DNA of 64,000 nucleotides from Palaemon carinicauda (taxonomy: Eukaryota; Arthropoda; Malacostraca; Decapoda; Palaemonidae). Below the pieces are notes generated by a model, which worked only from the letters and a program-made list of their open reading frames with translations, made no database searches and had not been told where the DNA came from. Numbering within the stretch: position 1 is the first letter of the stretch; each line of letters starts with the position of its first letter. Shown here in pieces: positions 11,696-22,356 of the stretch. The stretch covers positions 11,080,976 to 11,144,975 of the forward strand of contig NC_090736.1 in NCBI RefSeq assembly GCF_036898095.1, written 5' to 3'. Both the position numbers and the translations under genes were made by a program.

Positions 11696-11994
11696 CAGAA
11701 GGATGACCTAGAAGGCGTTCGTGTGGGTGACGGTGGCGTGGTACAAGTGTGGTTTCTGGGATCTTTATTACGGCCCTTCCTTTTGATGAAGGAGTTATCT
11801 AATTGGAAGACAGCATGTGAATAGTGGTTTTCACACGCCCCTGATGTATACACAATACTCACGAGGTGCTCGCGCGAGGGTAGTAACCTCTGCATTCCAT
11901 GCTTTTATTTTTCTCTGGTATATTTGCAAGATTTATATCAGAAAAAGTAAAAAGAAGGACTTTTTCACCAGGCGTCACAGGTCGACCCAGAAAT
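11696..11994 (-). repeat. Right inverted terminal repeat of DIRS alpha
   Basis: This 299 bp arm is inverted relative to 2781-3080. It is followed by AGATTTTTCCTTCGTC and AAAATCCCTT, which extend to about 12019 and match the ICR rather than the left arm, marking the true outer end. Confidence 0.9.
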
Positions 11995-12019
11995 AGATTT
12001 TTCCTTCGTCAAAATCCCT

Positions 12020-13236
12020 TTTTTAATCATTTATTCCTATACCATCCCTAAAAATACCAACACTCTCAAAATAAAATTTAGCAAAACCAAGACATTTTCT
12101 AAACTATTGTACTTCAATGACCAACCTTTTGAGAAAATGAACCAATACCCTTACAACACACTACTACAGTACATTTTAAAGCATTGCTTCGCTGGATTAC
12201 AACTTGAAAGAGTTTGATCAGACTTTTCTTTTATTCAATGTACAGTATATGTACCTGTCTCAAAATAGTTCAGTCATAACATGAGAACATTTTTGGATTA
12301 AAACTCTAAAAACAATTAGGACTATTTGAGAACTGAAAATATGGATTTCTTATGCATTTCAAATGATTCTGATATTCGTCCACATATGAAATCAGTGCTG
12401 CAGTTTTAGAGATTGAGGTTCTCTTTCAAGATAACCAATAATGGGAAATCACAGTGGGAAATGGGTTTTTGCATTTGACAGTAAGCAGAGAATGATAGTT
12501 ATTCACCTTAATTCTTGTTTTTATGAAGATAAACTAGATGATGGGTTTTGATTACCCTTGATAGATAAGGAAAAACAGTATTTCAATAATAAAATTTCTT
12601 ACAGTATTACTGCACTCACTTGATATCCATATTGCTTCTCCATAAGCTTGATTTAATCAACATTTATCTGTTAAATTAAAAAAGTTAGAAAATTCTCCTT
12701 TCCTTTTTCTTCAGTAAACAAGCTTTTAATAAGCGAAAGAATATTCTAACAGTATGTGGTAACTGACACACTAGTCTGTCTCTTCAGGTTCTCAGTCACA
12801 TTGGTACTTATCAGACCTTCTCTCCAGACTGTTTGCTTGTTATGTGCATTAAGAAGTCTTACACTGATTTTCTTAGCAATTACTGTGTGAAGTGTGCGTG
12901 GGGATTGCTTCAGAAGGTTCATTACCTCCATTCCCTGGTGATTTAAATAATCATTGTGCAAGTGCATTTCCCTCACAGTACCTCTCATAAGAAAGTACGT
13001 TTCAATGGCTGCCAAAGATAATAGTCCAAGTGCTAAAAAAACTTTCGAAGTTGCTGTTAGTTCAGAGGAAAATCCAGGGAATACTAGGCTAGTTGATGTT
13101 AGTGAGGATAATGACAATACTGACATTCTCTCAACTTTAGGCAATTCACATAATCAGCCATCTTTCCATAGTGATGAGATTCATAAGGTTTTGCATTACT
13201 AGCTTCCTTTGTTAAAGTTTAGAAGTCTCCTCTCCT
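12020..13236. other. Intronic sequence without a recognised feature
   Basis: AT-rich single-copy-looking sequence of the long VWA5A-like intron. Frames at 12746-13144 (minus) and 12954-13202 (plus) overlap each other and lack splice signals or recognisable domains. I could not support a gene. Confidence 0.4.
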
Positions 13237-13241
13237 TTTTT

Positions 13242-13533
13242 ACTAATCATCATCATCATCATTACTTGCTAAACTAAAACCCAAGTTGGAAAAGCCGGAT
13301 GCCATAAACCCGGGGATCCAACAGGGAAAATAACCCAGTGAGGAAAGGAAATAAGGAATAAATACACTATACAAGAAGTAATGGACAATTGAAAGGACAG
13401 TAACATTATTTTTTCTAAAAATTATTTTTACGGGGATCAGTCGTCTCAAGATACTGTAGAGACGACTGGCGAAATCTAAGTGAGGCCTTTTGCGTCAATA
13501 GGCGTAGGAGGAGATGATGATGATGATGATGAT
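13242..13533. repeat. Short interspersed element bounded by inverted (ATC)n/(GAT)n runs
   Basis: About 290 bp starts with CATCATCATCATCATTA and ends with a run of GAT triplets (about 13512-13533), so the microsatellites form inverted ends. The body includes GGGGATCCAACAGGGAAAAT followed by AACCCAGTGAGGAAAGGAAA, and a local hairpin CAGTCGTCTC with GAGACGACTG (13438-13469). From memory this body resembles a dispersed decapod repeat, but that is unverified. No coding potential. Confidence 0.5.
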
Positions 13534-13794
13534 AAAAACATTATAATAAATCTTTAATATATAAACTATGAAAACTTAAAAAATGAGAATGAGAAATAAG
13601 ATAGAATATTGTGCCGGAATGTACCCTCATGCTAGAGAACTCTATCCTAAGACACTGGAAGACCATGGCACAGGAGATAGGGCACTACCCAAAAATTACA
13701 GTGCGATAATTAACCCCTTGCGCGAAGAATAAATTGTTTGGTAATATGACAAATTCGGAGATAATTTGAATTTTTCCTAACCATACAAACCTTA

Positions 13795-13949
13795 GCTATT
13801 TACATGGGGTATTACTTTCGACGTAGCTGAAATAACGAGCCATTAGATTTTTAACGAAGGTTAACTACCCTCTCGCTAGTTAGCGAGGGGGTAGGGGAGG
13901 GGTAGCTAGCTACCCCTCCCCCCTCACACACCGGTGAACTGATTCACTT
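13795..13949 (+). repeat. Left inverted terminal repeat of DIRS A with nested palindromes
   Basis: The arm pairs with 17441-17596. It contains two palindromes: CCTCTCGCTAGTTAGCGAGG and GGGTAGCTAGCTACCC within a longer G/C-rich dyad. So each end of the element could form cruciforms in addition to pairing with the other end. Confidence 0.88.
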
Positions 13950-13997
13950 CGCTTAGAAGTAGGACTTCACGGGGGACAGGGCTGACGGCAAATATGT

Positions 13998-14091
13998 GTA
14001 AATAGCTAAGGTTTGTATGGTTAAGAAAAATACAAATTATCTCCAAATTTGTCATTTGTTCCTTAACCAAAATACAAACCACGCTATTTAC
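13998..14091. repeat. Internal complementary region of DIRS A
   Basis: The first half (GTAAATAGCTAAGG through AATTTGTCA) is the reverse complement of the left outer end at 13748-13800. The second half (TTGTTCCTTAACC through CGCTATTTAC) is the reverse complement of the right outer end at 17591-17623. They meet at GTCATTTGTTCC near 14051-14062. This is the two element ends joined head to tail. Confidence 0.92.
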
Positions 14092-14608
14092 ATGAGGTGA
14101 CTTAACCCTTAGGTAGGGTGGAAAGTCCCAGCCTTACTAGCTTTGGCTTTTGCCCGGGGACTCAGAATCTGAGTGAGCAGCACTTGAGAAAAGGAGTCCC
14201 TACACCTCACAAATTCCTTGCTCCGCAAGGAACGTGCGGCCTACATAAGCTTGTGTGTGAAGGAATGAAGTGTGACTCGTCCTAGGAAGTTGACCTGAAG
14301 TCCTTTAGATAGAATTCTAGGTTAGGACGTTCCCAATACCACCTCGTCAGGGTATGGTGGACGTGACAGTATTATATTAATACTAGGAACACAAGGAAGC
14401 ATGGTTTACCTGCAGTGGTTTGAGGTCAGCTATGCAGAGAACCTAGGATGCTACCTTCCCCAAGAGAGAACCCATGATGCTGCTTTCCCCAAGAGAGGGG
14501 AGGATGAAGAAAAGAGTAAGGGCCAGACGTACTTTTTCATTCATGCAGTCTAAAACCGGGTAACAATGCCCTCAACCTTCTGCTACCTGTCCATTAAGGA
14601 GCCTGAGG
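14092..14608. other. DIRS A 3' untranslated part
   Basis: The sequence between the ICR and the recombinase stop is also present in copy B (20027-20506) with the same landmarks (GACTCGTCCTAGGAAGTTGA, CCAAGAGAGGGGAGGATGAA-like). It has no credible coding frame and is read as the element's 3' untranslated region. Confidence 0.6.
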
Positions 14609-15720
14609 TTAGACCAGCTGTTGTGCAGCCACCACAGGGCCAATAGAGAACGCATCGAGGCTCCTGTGGGTCACGTCCTGCAGGTAGTGGGCTGTGAAGG
14701 TCGTTCGACGCTTCCAGACCCCAGCTTGTAGCACCTGCGTCAGAGAGAAGTTTCTCTTGAATGCCAGGGACGTTGCGATGCCTCTGACATCGTGTGCTCT
14801 AGGGCAACGTGACGGAGGAGGGTCTGGATTCAGGGCATGACGGATGACCCTTCGAATCCAAGCTGAGATGGTATACTTGGTGACCCTCCTCTTCGTCCTT
14901 CCTGTGCTCACAAACAGGGCTTGCACGCGAGGACGAACTCCAGCTGTTCTTTTAAGATAACGCCTCAGACTCCTTACTGGGCATACAGTAGTAGGAGAAG
15001 GTCTGGGTCATCTGTTACAGAACGAAGACTCGAAATCCTGAAGGAGTCGAACCGTGGGTCCGGAACTCCAGGATTTTGAGTCTTAGCAACAAACTCAGGG
15101 ACGAACCTGAACATTACCTCCCCCCATCCCCTTGAATGGGCGACGTCGTATGAGAGACCATGAAGTTCACTGACACGCTTGGCTGAAGCCAGAGCGAGCA
15201 GGAACACCGTCTTCCAAGTCAGGTGACGATCAGAAGCCTGGCGTAATGGTTCGAACGGAGGTCTCTTAAGAGCCCTGAGAACCCGAACCACTTTCCATGG
15301 AGGAGGTCTCACTTCCGACTGAGGGCAGGTAAGCTTGTAGCTTCGTATGAGCAAAGAAAGTTCCAGCGAGGAAGAAATGTCCATTCCTTTCAGCCTGAAG
15401 GCCAGGCTTTAGGCTGAGCGATAGCCTTTCACCGCCGAGACCGAAAGGCGCATTTCCTCCCGCAAATATACGAGAAATTCCGCTATTGCTGGAATAGTGG
15501 CTTCGAGGCGACACCAACCACAGAAGACTCTCCACTTCACCTGGTAGACCCCTGCAGATGACTTTCCCAGGTGTCGAGACATCCTCTCCGCAACTTGTTG
15601 CGAAAAGCCTCTCTCTGTGTGGAGATGCTGGATAGTCTCCAGGCGTGAAACCGAAGCGATGCTACGGCTTTGTGGAAGATATTGCAGTGTGGTTGCCTGA
15701 GTAGCTCGTGTCATGGAGGT
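14609..15720 (-). pseudogene. DIRS A tyrosine recombinase
   Basis: Read right to left, the N-terminal DNA-binding part lies in 15409-15720 (with R-G-F-S-Q-Q-V-A-E-R-M-S and Y-Q-V-K-W-R-V-F). The central catalytic part is at 14974-15384, with A-S-A-K-R-V-S-E-L carrying Arg I. The C-terminal part is at 14609-14926, with A-H-D-V-R-G (His and Arg II) and F-T-A-H-Y-L-Q-D-V holding the presumed nucleophilic Tyr. All four signature residues are therefore present, better preserved than in copy alpha. Frame breaks near 15400 and 14950 split it in three, so it is scored as a pseudogene. It corresponds piece by piece to 20507-21805 of copy B. Confidence 0.8.
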
Positions 15721-16135
15721 TCTCTCGGGAGTTCCGTCAGGAGCTGCAGAAGGTCCGGGAACCACTCTGTATGATGCCATAGCGGAGCTATCAAGGTCAT
15801 TGACAGGTTGACCGATAGTCTGGTCTTGTGGAGCACCCTTCTCATCAGACAGAACTGTGGGAAGGCGTAGACGTCGATGTTGTCCCACCGTTGTTGGAAG
15901 GCATCTTGCCAGAGTGCCTTGAGGTCCGGGACTGGGGAGCAGTACAGCGGCAGCTTGAAGTTCAAGGCTGTCACGAACAAGTCCACTGTCGGGGAACCCC
16001 ACAAAGTCAGGACTTTGTTGGCTACTAGAGGATCCAAAGACCACTCGGTACTCACTATCTGCGTCGCTCTGCTCAGACTGTCGGCGAGTACATTCCTTTT
16101 GCCCGGAATGAAGCGAGCTGATAGTGGTATGGAGG
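15721..16135 (-). pseudogene. DIRS A RNase H tail remnant
   Basis: The frame 15711-16055 starts S-T-E-W-S-L-D-P and includes T-V-D-L-F-V-T-A-L-N, the conserved region downstream of RNase H that in copy B follows the A-D-S-L-S-R motif. Upstream of this the copy B equivalent breaks off at about 16135, where the internal deletion joins gag sequence. Catalytic RNase H residues upstream are missing. Confidence 0.7.
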
Positions 16136-17320
16136 AGATCGCTGGCGCGTTGAGTCCGAAGGATCCACAGCAGGAGAGCGCTTGCGCTCGCGCGCAGGAG
16201 AAAATGGGCGCGCAGGTAAAACCTGGCGCTTAAGGGACTTACTCTCATTGAGAGATAAGCTTTTATGCCCCGAAAGGACTGGACCCCGTTGGAAAACGGG
16301 GTGCGTTGGCGCCCACTGCGCATATGCGTCCAGGAACGGAGAAGGAAGGCTAGCAGGTCTGGCAGGCGTGGGAGATCGCGAACGATCAGCTGAGAGGTCT
16401 AGCGATGCAGCTGCAACAGTCTGCTCACGTCGAGGAGGCTCCTCTGCGGGGGACGTCGAAGGCGATGAACAGAAGAGGCGCCTCCTAACTCCCTTATAAG
16501 GGGAAGGAAGGCCTCTACGGCGAAGAGGAGGGCGAGCCTTACGGCGAAGATGACCTCGAGGGGCAGCAATACCATCGTCGGTCCTCCGAAGAGGAGTCTC
16601 CGTCAGTGAACTCCCCCGAGGGGGAGAACCACCCGCAGGAGAGACCGTTGGACCCAGCCCCTCCCTCGAAGGATGTTCGGAGGGGGGAACTGAGCCTTCA
16701 GCAACATCCGCAACAGCAGCAGGGGTTTGGCCCGACCCGTCGGAAGCCTCTGCCACAACAACGTCGACAATAGACAGTGGATTTACCTCTGCTATTACCG
16801 GCGACTGTTTGACAGCTGCACTCAACTGGATCAGGTCAAACAGGGCTTCCCAGGAGGACGAGCCCTTAAGCCCTAAGGAAGCCCAAAGCTGCAAAAGATC
16901 ATTGTTAGAAACAGAGTCATCAACATTAATATCCTCCCCCGGAGGTGGGGAGGAGCTGCCTCGCTATGGGAGGCAACTCCCTCTCCCGAACCCCGAGGTT
17001 GGTCAACAAAAGAAAGGCCTACGCTACCACTCGACAGCCCCTCGCGAGAGACCGATCGAGTGGGAGCTTTGAAGGAGGTTCGGGCAATGGAAGAAGAGTC
17101 TTTGGAACCTTCCTTCTTCAAGGCAGCCCTTGAAGAAGAAAGGTCACGCTTAGACTTCTTACGTCGCCGGAAAAACCTCTCCCACTGGGAGGTAGACCAC
17201 TCCCTGCACTCACTACAAGTTTTATCCCTATCACACCGTTGACCTCTGCAGTACGGACACAAGGTGTGAGTGTCCGACATGAACGTCCCACAAGGGCGGT
17301 CGGGAAGTCCAGGGCACTTC
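16136..17320 (-). pseudogene. DIRS A gag-like N-terminal region
   Basis: The N-terminal part, within the frame ending at 16873, starts M-R-K-C-P-G-L and has a cysteine-rich module: C-P-G-L-P-D-R-P-C-G, then L-C-P-Y-C-R-G-Q-R-C, then T-C-S-E-C. It looks like a zinc-binding knuckle of the DIRS gag and matches copy B at about 27080-27233. A second frame (16073-16894) continues with S-P-F-L-D-A-Y-A-Q-W and Arg/Ser/Pro-rich sequence. Frame changes near 16890 separate the two. The upstream hydrophobic stretch in the longer frame is probably leader read through, since the copy B module begins at the same M-R-K-C. Confidence 0.65.
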
Positions 17321-17440
17321 CGCATGATAGAGAGAGGCCAACTTCCAAACACACGTGCTGTAAGAAAAAGCAAAAAAATTAAGACTGTCAAAAATGCGAG
17401 GGTGAGACAGACAGGTCTGATCATCACTCGAGCCAAAAGT

Positions 17441-17596
17441 GAAGTGAATCAGTTCACCGGTGTGTGAGGGGGGAGGGGTAGCTAGCTACCCCTCCCCTAC
17501 CCCCTTGCTAACTAGCGAGAGGGTAGTTAACCCTCGTTAAAAATCTAATGGCTCGTCATTTCAGCTACGCCAAAAGTAATATCCCATGTAAATAGC
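17441..17596 (-). repeat. Right inverted terminal repeat of DIRS A
   Basis: Inverted match to 13795-13949, including both palindromes. The outer 27 bases after it (to 17623) differ from the left tip and appear only in the second half of the ICR. Confidence 0.88.
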
Positions 17597-17623
17597 GTTG
17601 TTTGTATTTCGGTTACGGAACAA

Positions 17624-19680
17624 CTCAGTGTTGTCAGGTGTATGAGAATAGAGGAGAATATAGAAAGAATATGCCAGACTATTTAGTGTATGTATAGGCA
17701 AAGGAAAATTATGAGCCTTAGAAAGAGAGAGATCCAATGTGGTACCGTCTGCCCGTCAAAGGACCCAATAACTCACTCTCTCTGGTCCTACTTGCCCCAT
17801 TACTAACCTAACCCAACTCCCCAAAGTTGTGTTTTAGCATTAATAGCGTTTCTTTCAAAAGGATTCTAATTGTTTTCTTGCACATTACAGATTCAAAAGT
17901 TTCTCACAGAACCTCAAATTTTTCATTACTTTATTTCCTTCAGCTGCTAAATTTTGCATGCCACAATCCTAGTTACTCTATGAGACAACTAGCTTGTCAG
18001 GCAAAACACCACCTGGGTAGTATGGATCCTGATATACCTCCATTCACTAAAGTAAGGGCTCCTAAATTATATCATGCTATATAGGTGGATGGTGTGGTAC
18101 ATCATAGGAGACCCTTAACTTAGTTGGGGTGAATGAATTTTCAACTAAACTCAATCTTTTGCTTCATGTTTCACTTGGCAGTGTGCTCAGTTTGTTGGTA
18201 CAAGCTCATTACATGTTAATTCAATCAGGGTAAGTGTGGGCATTAGTACATATAGTAATAAAGAGTCATAACGACAATCTCCTGCATTCCCTTCATTAGT
18301 TTGAACTACAATACAGGAAGATGAAGAGAAAGAAACCAGGAGGCTCCTTTTCAAACCTTAAGTAACCTTATAACTGAGAAATACAGTACTCCAACAAGGT
18401 GAGTAAGACAAGCTGGTAACTTCTTATTTTTCCATATCTGCAGAAGCCTCTTCCAAGTCTGGTTATATCCTTCAGTTATCAACTTTGTGGTGGACAAAAT
18501 TGATATATTGTTTTAGATTCAGGAAAAGGCTAGCAATTTCAGTTCCCACTTACACCTTAAGCCTTAAAACACAAAGACCTATATATTGACTTGTACCAGA
18601 TTCATCTGTTGCATCAAAATGTCTTGATCCCATCATTACCCCTCACAAACAAAAATCTTTGATTTCATCTTTTGCAAGTTGGTTGACTAAAGGTAATCAA
18701 AGAGGGGGGTGTTCTTGAATCACTTTACTTGGCAGTTTTTGTGTGTTTAATGAGTTTTAATTGGTTTTCCAGCTGGATTTATTAGTAGAGGGAAAGCACT
18801 GTGTTTATAATGAATAAAGATATACCGTTCTTCCAGATTGTGATTAGTGTTTATTGCATTTCACATTATCTACTGAATTTGTTAGATTTTTGCACAAAGA
18901 AAGCACTCCTTTAAATAAAACAATGAAGAGTACTACAGTAAAAAGAATGACTGACATTAGTTTTCATAACAGCCAAAAAAAAAAGGAAACCAAGTTAATG
19001 ATGAGCAGAGAGATTAGTTGCCATTTGTGTGTTGGATAATATGGTACTCGAATACTCCTTTCCCTGTCAAACTAGGAGTGAGTTTTTAGATCTTAATTAA
19101 ATTCCTTTGCTATCTGCCGAAAGCCAGTGAGCCTTTAATTCTGGGAAGTGAGTCTGACTTGCCTTTCAGTTCCTTACATCAGCCTGACTTCCACAGTCAG
19201 GTCTTGTGGTCATAATTACATCGTGTTCCTTCAGTAACGGTTTTGAATGTTCACTACGCTTTACAGAGTTGAGGTCCCCTCATTGAATCTCAAATTCTTT
19301 AGCTACATTAGAGTCTTTGCTAGTAAATCCTTACTGCTCTGTATCACTATTTGCTCTACAAGATATCTAGACTGCAAGGCAGAAGACTCAGTAGGTAATC
19401 TGGATCCTAATACTGTATCTCTCCTCTCATTAAAATAAGTGCCCTTAAGCAACAAGTTGGAGCTTCAGATCACAGATGCTCTTAAATTTAAGTTTCCATT
19501 TGGTTGCAAGCCCTTGCAAGCCCAGCCACTAGCTCATTACGGGTTACTTTGGTTGGGTAAATTTTAACACGAGTGCTTTTGTTATTCTTACGAGCCTGGC
19601 AATAAACAAGACATGAATATTACAGTGGGTTATTTGTATTCAGTGATGAACTTTAGTTAAAAATAATAAAATAAAAATTA
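17624..19680. other. Sequence between DIRS A and B, no gene seen
   Basis: About 2 kb of AT-rich intronic sequence. The short frames (17827-18084, 18854-19039, 19247-19438) have no recognisable domain or exon signals. No repeat boundaries were identified. Confidence 0.4.
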
Positions 19681-19725
19681 CAAATTCGGAGATAATTTGT
19701 ATTTTTCCTAACCATACAAACCTTA

Positions 19726-19870
19726 GCTATTTACATGGGGTATTACTTTCGGCGTAGCTGAAATGACGAGCCATTAGATTTTTAACGAAGGTTAACTACC
19801 CCCCCCCCGCTAGTTAGCAGGGGGTAGGGAAGGGGTAGCTTGCTACCCCTCCCCCCCACACACTGGTAAG
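19726..19870 (+). repeat. Left inverted terminal repeat of DIRS B
   Basis: Close match to the left repeat of copy A (GCTATTTACATGGGGTATTA, CATTAGATTTTTAACGAAGG), with a longer C run at 19799-19808 replacing part of the first palindrome. Its partner at the right end is largely deleted. Confidence 0.8.
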
Positions 19871-19932
19871 TTGTTTCACTTCACTTAGAGGTAGGACTTG
19901 ACTTGGGGGACAGGGCTGGTGGGAAAATATAT

Positions 19933-20026
19933 GTAAATAGCTAAGGTTTGTATGGTTAGGAAAAATACAAATTATCTCCGAATTTGTCATTTGTTCCGTA
20001 ACCGAAATACAAACCACGCTATTTAC
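19933..20026. repeat. Internal complementary region of DIRS B
   Basis: Same structure as in copy A: reverse complement of the left outer end joined at GTCATTTGTTCC to the reverse complement of the right outer end (27391-27413). Here the match to the actual right tip is exact over GTTCCGTAACCGAAATAC. Confidence 0.92.
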
Positions 20027-20506
20027 ATAGGGTGACTTACCTCTTAGGAAGGGCGGAAAGTCCCCAGCCTTACTGGCTTTTGGCTTTACCCGGGGACCCG
20101 AAATCCGAGTGAGCAGCACTCGAGAAAGGGGGTCCCTGCCCCTCGCACTTTTCGTTGCTTGCTACAAATGTGCGGCCTACATAGGTTTGTGTGTGGTGGA
20201 AGTTGTGACTCGTCCTAGGAAGTTGACCTGGAGTTCTTTAGATAGAAATCTAGGCTAGGACGTTCCCAATACCCCTCGTCAGGGTATGGGGGACGCAAAC
20301 AGTATTACAGCTAGGAGCACAAGGAAGCATGGTTTACCTGCAGAGGTTGAGGTCAGCTATGCAGAGAACCCAGGATGCTGCTTTCCCCAAGGGAGGGGAG
20401 AATGAAGAAAGAAGTAAGGGCCAGACATACTCTTTCAATCACGCAGACTAAAACCGGGTAACAATGCCCCAAACCTTCTGCTACCTGTCCATTGAGGAGC
20501 CTCAGG
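20027..20506. other. DIRS B 3' untranslated part
   Basis: Matches 14092-14608 of copy A and has no coding frame of its own. Confidence 0.6.
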
Positions 20507-21805
20507 TTAGACCAGCTGTTGTGCAGCCACCACAAGGCCAATAGAGAAGGTATCGAGGCTCCTGTGGGTCACGTCCTGCAGGTAGTGGGCTGTGAAGGTC
20601 GTTTGGCACTTCCACACCCCAGCTTGCAAGACCTGCATCACAGAGAAATTTTTCTTGAAAGCCAGGGACGCAGCGATGGCCCTGACATCGTGCACTCTAG
20701 GGCGACGTGACAGAGGAGGGTCAGGATTCAAGGCGTGCTGAATAAACTTCCGAATCCAGGCCGAGAGGGTGTTCTTGGTGACCCTCCTCTTCGTCCTTCC
20801 TGTGCTTACGAATAACGCTTGCACATGAGGACGGACTGCAGCTGTTCTTTTCAAGTAACGCCTCAGACTCCTCACTGGGCAAAGTAACAGATGGTCTGGG
20901 TCACTTGTTACAGAACAAAGACTCGTTACCCCGAAGGAGTCGAACCTAGGGTCCGACACCCCAGGGTTCTGAGTCTTGGCAACAAATTCAGGGACGAACC
21001 TGAACATTACCTCCCCCCATCCCCTTCAATGGGCGACGTCGTAAGAAAGACCATGAAGTTCACTGACCCGCTTGGCCGAGGCGAAAGCGAGCAGGAAAGC
21101 CGTATTCCAAGACAGGTGGCGATCAGACGCCTGGCGTAATGGTTCAAACGGAGCCCTCTTCAGAGCCCTGAGGACCTGAACCACGTTCCAAGGAGGATGT
21201 CTTACTTCTGACTGAGGGCAGGTAAGCTCATAGCTGCGTATGAGTAGGGAAAGTTCTGACGAAGAGGAAATGTCCACCAGCCTAAAAGCCAGGCTTAAGG
21301 CTGAGCGTTAGCCTTTCACCACTGGAACTGAAAGGCGCATTTCCTACCGTAAATACACAAGGAACTCCGCTATTGCTGGAATAGTGGCATCAAGTGGAGA
21401 GATACCCCTCCCACGACACCAACCACAGAAGACTTTCCACTTCACCTGGTAGACTTCGATAGAGGACTTGCGTAGGTGGCGAGACATCCTGTCCGCAACC
21501 TGTTGCGAAAATCCTCTCTCCGTGAGGAGACGCTGGATAGTCTCCAGGCGTGAAGCCGAAGCGACGCTACAGCTTTGTGGAAGATGTTGCAATGTGGTTG
21601 TCTGAGTAGCTCGTGTCGCGGGGGGAGTTCCCTCGGAAGCTCCGTCAGGAGCTGCAGAAGGTCCGGGAACCATTCCGCGTGATGCCATAGCGGAGCTACA
21701 CGAGTCATGGAGAGATTGATCGATAGTCTGGTCTTGTTGAGCACCCTTCTCATCAGACAGAATGGTGGGAAGGCGTAAACGTCGATGTTGTCTGCTGAAA
21801 AGCAT
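20507..21805 (-). pseudogene. DIRS B tyrosine recombinase
   Basis: Three frames cover the enzyme: N-terminal domain 21344-21805, central part 21026-21277 with S-A-K-R-V-S-E-L (Arg I), and C-terminal part 20507-21007 with V-H-D-V-R-A (His, Arg II) and T-A-H-Y-L-Q-D-V (Tyr). The catalytic signature is complete. The interruptions are near 21340 and 21020. In the sister copy A the same interval is also split but at slightly different sites, so the breaks are at least partly independent. Function in the family: integrating the circular element DNA by Tyr-mediated strand exchange. Confidence 0.82.
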
Positions 21806-22316
21806 CTTGCCAGAGAACCTTAGGGTCCGGCAATGGAGAGCAGTACAGGGGCAGCTTGAAATTCAAGGCTGTCGCGAACAGATCTACTGTCGGGGAACCC
21901 CACAAAGTCAGGACTTTGTTGGCTATCTGAGGATCCAAGGACCACTCGGTACTCACTATCTGCGTCGCTCTGCTCAGACTGTCGGCAAGCACATTCCTCT
22001 TGCCTGGAATGAAGCGAGCCGAAAGTGTTATCGAGTGGATTTCGGACCATCTCAGAATCTCGACTGCAAGATGGGATAGCTGTTGAGAAAAGGTACCTCC
22101 CTGCTTGTTGATGTAAGCCACTACCGTAGTGTCGCTCATCACCACTACGGAGTGGCCCGCCAGGGTCCGTTGGAACTGTTGAAGGGCCAGGAAAACGGCC
22201 TTTATTTCTAGCAGGTTGATGTGGAAGTACTTTTCTGATTCTGACCAGAGGCCTGAGATCCTTTGGTTCAGAATGTGGGACCCCACCCTTCTTTTGACGC
22301 GTCCGAAAACAGTCAA
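21753..22316 (-). pseudogene. DIRS B RNase H domain
   Basis: This 187-codon frame includes G-S-H-I-L-N-Q, H-I-N-L-L-E-I-K-A (catalytic Glu), V-V-V-M-S-D-T-T (catalytic Asp) and N-V-L-A-D-S-L-S-R (final Asp), then S-T-E-W-S-L-D-P. The first Asp (TDAS-type) belongs to sequence before this frame and is separated from it, so the RT and RNase H are no longer one frame. It overlaps the upstream end of the recombinase frame by about 50 bases, as DIRS ORFs often do. Confidence 0.8.
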
Positions 22317-22356
22317 ATCGGGGGGAGGACGAGAAGATCTACTCCCTTTCGAAAAT

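Larger units (their letters stand above)
2781..12019 (+). mobile_element. DIRS-type tyrosine-recombinase retroelement (copy alpha), nearly complete
   Basis: This element of about 9.2 kb has the defining DIRS layout: inverted terminal repeats (2781-3080 and 11696-11994), a gag-like region, an RT-RNase H region, a tyrosine recombinase, then an internal complementary region (11535-11640) next to the right repeat. DIRS elements integrate through a circular DNA intermediate using the recombinase instead of a DDE integrase, so no target duplication is expected. The right end continues past the inverted repeat to about 12019, and that extension is complementary to the ICR. About 1.8 kb of the length is a nested Tigger-like insertion (3797-5600). 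The reading frames are broken in many places, so the copy is dead. It lies antisense to the VWA5A-like gene. Confidence 0.85.
13748..17623 (-). mobile_element. DIRS element A, internally deleted
   Basis: This minus-strand DIRS copy of 3.9 kb has complete ends: a left end starting GACAAATTCGGAG, a right end finishing GGTTACGGAACAA, core inverted repeats (13795-13949 and 17441-17596) and an ICR (13998-14091). Compared with copy B it lacks the equivalent of about 22035-26050, that is all RT, most of RNase H and the gag C terminus. The junction is near 16135, where RNase H tail sequence meets Arg/Ser-rich gag sequence. Gag N terminus and tyrosine recombinase remain. It lies in the sense orientation of the VWA5A-like gene, about 2 kb from copy B, its close relative. 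Confidence 0.88.

Noticed and set aside
12746..13202. Overlapping plus and minus frames of 82 and 132 codons
   Set aside because: No splice sites in phase with the host gene, no recognisable domain, and they overlap each other on opposite strands.
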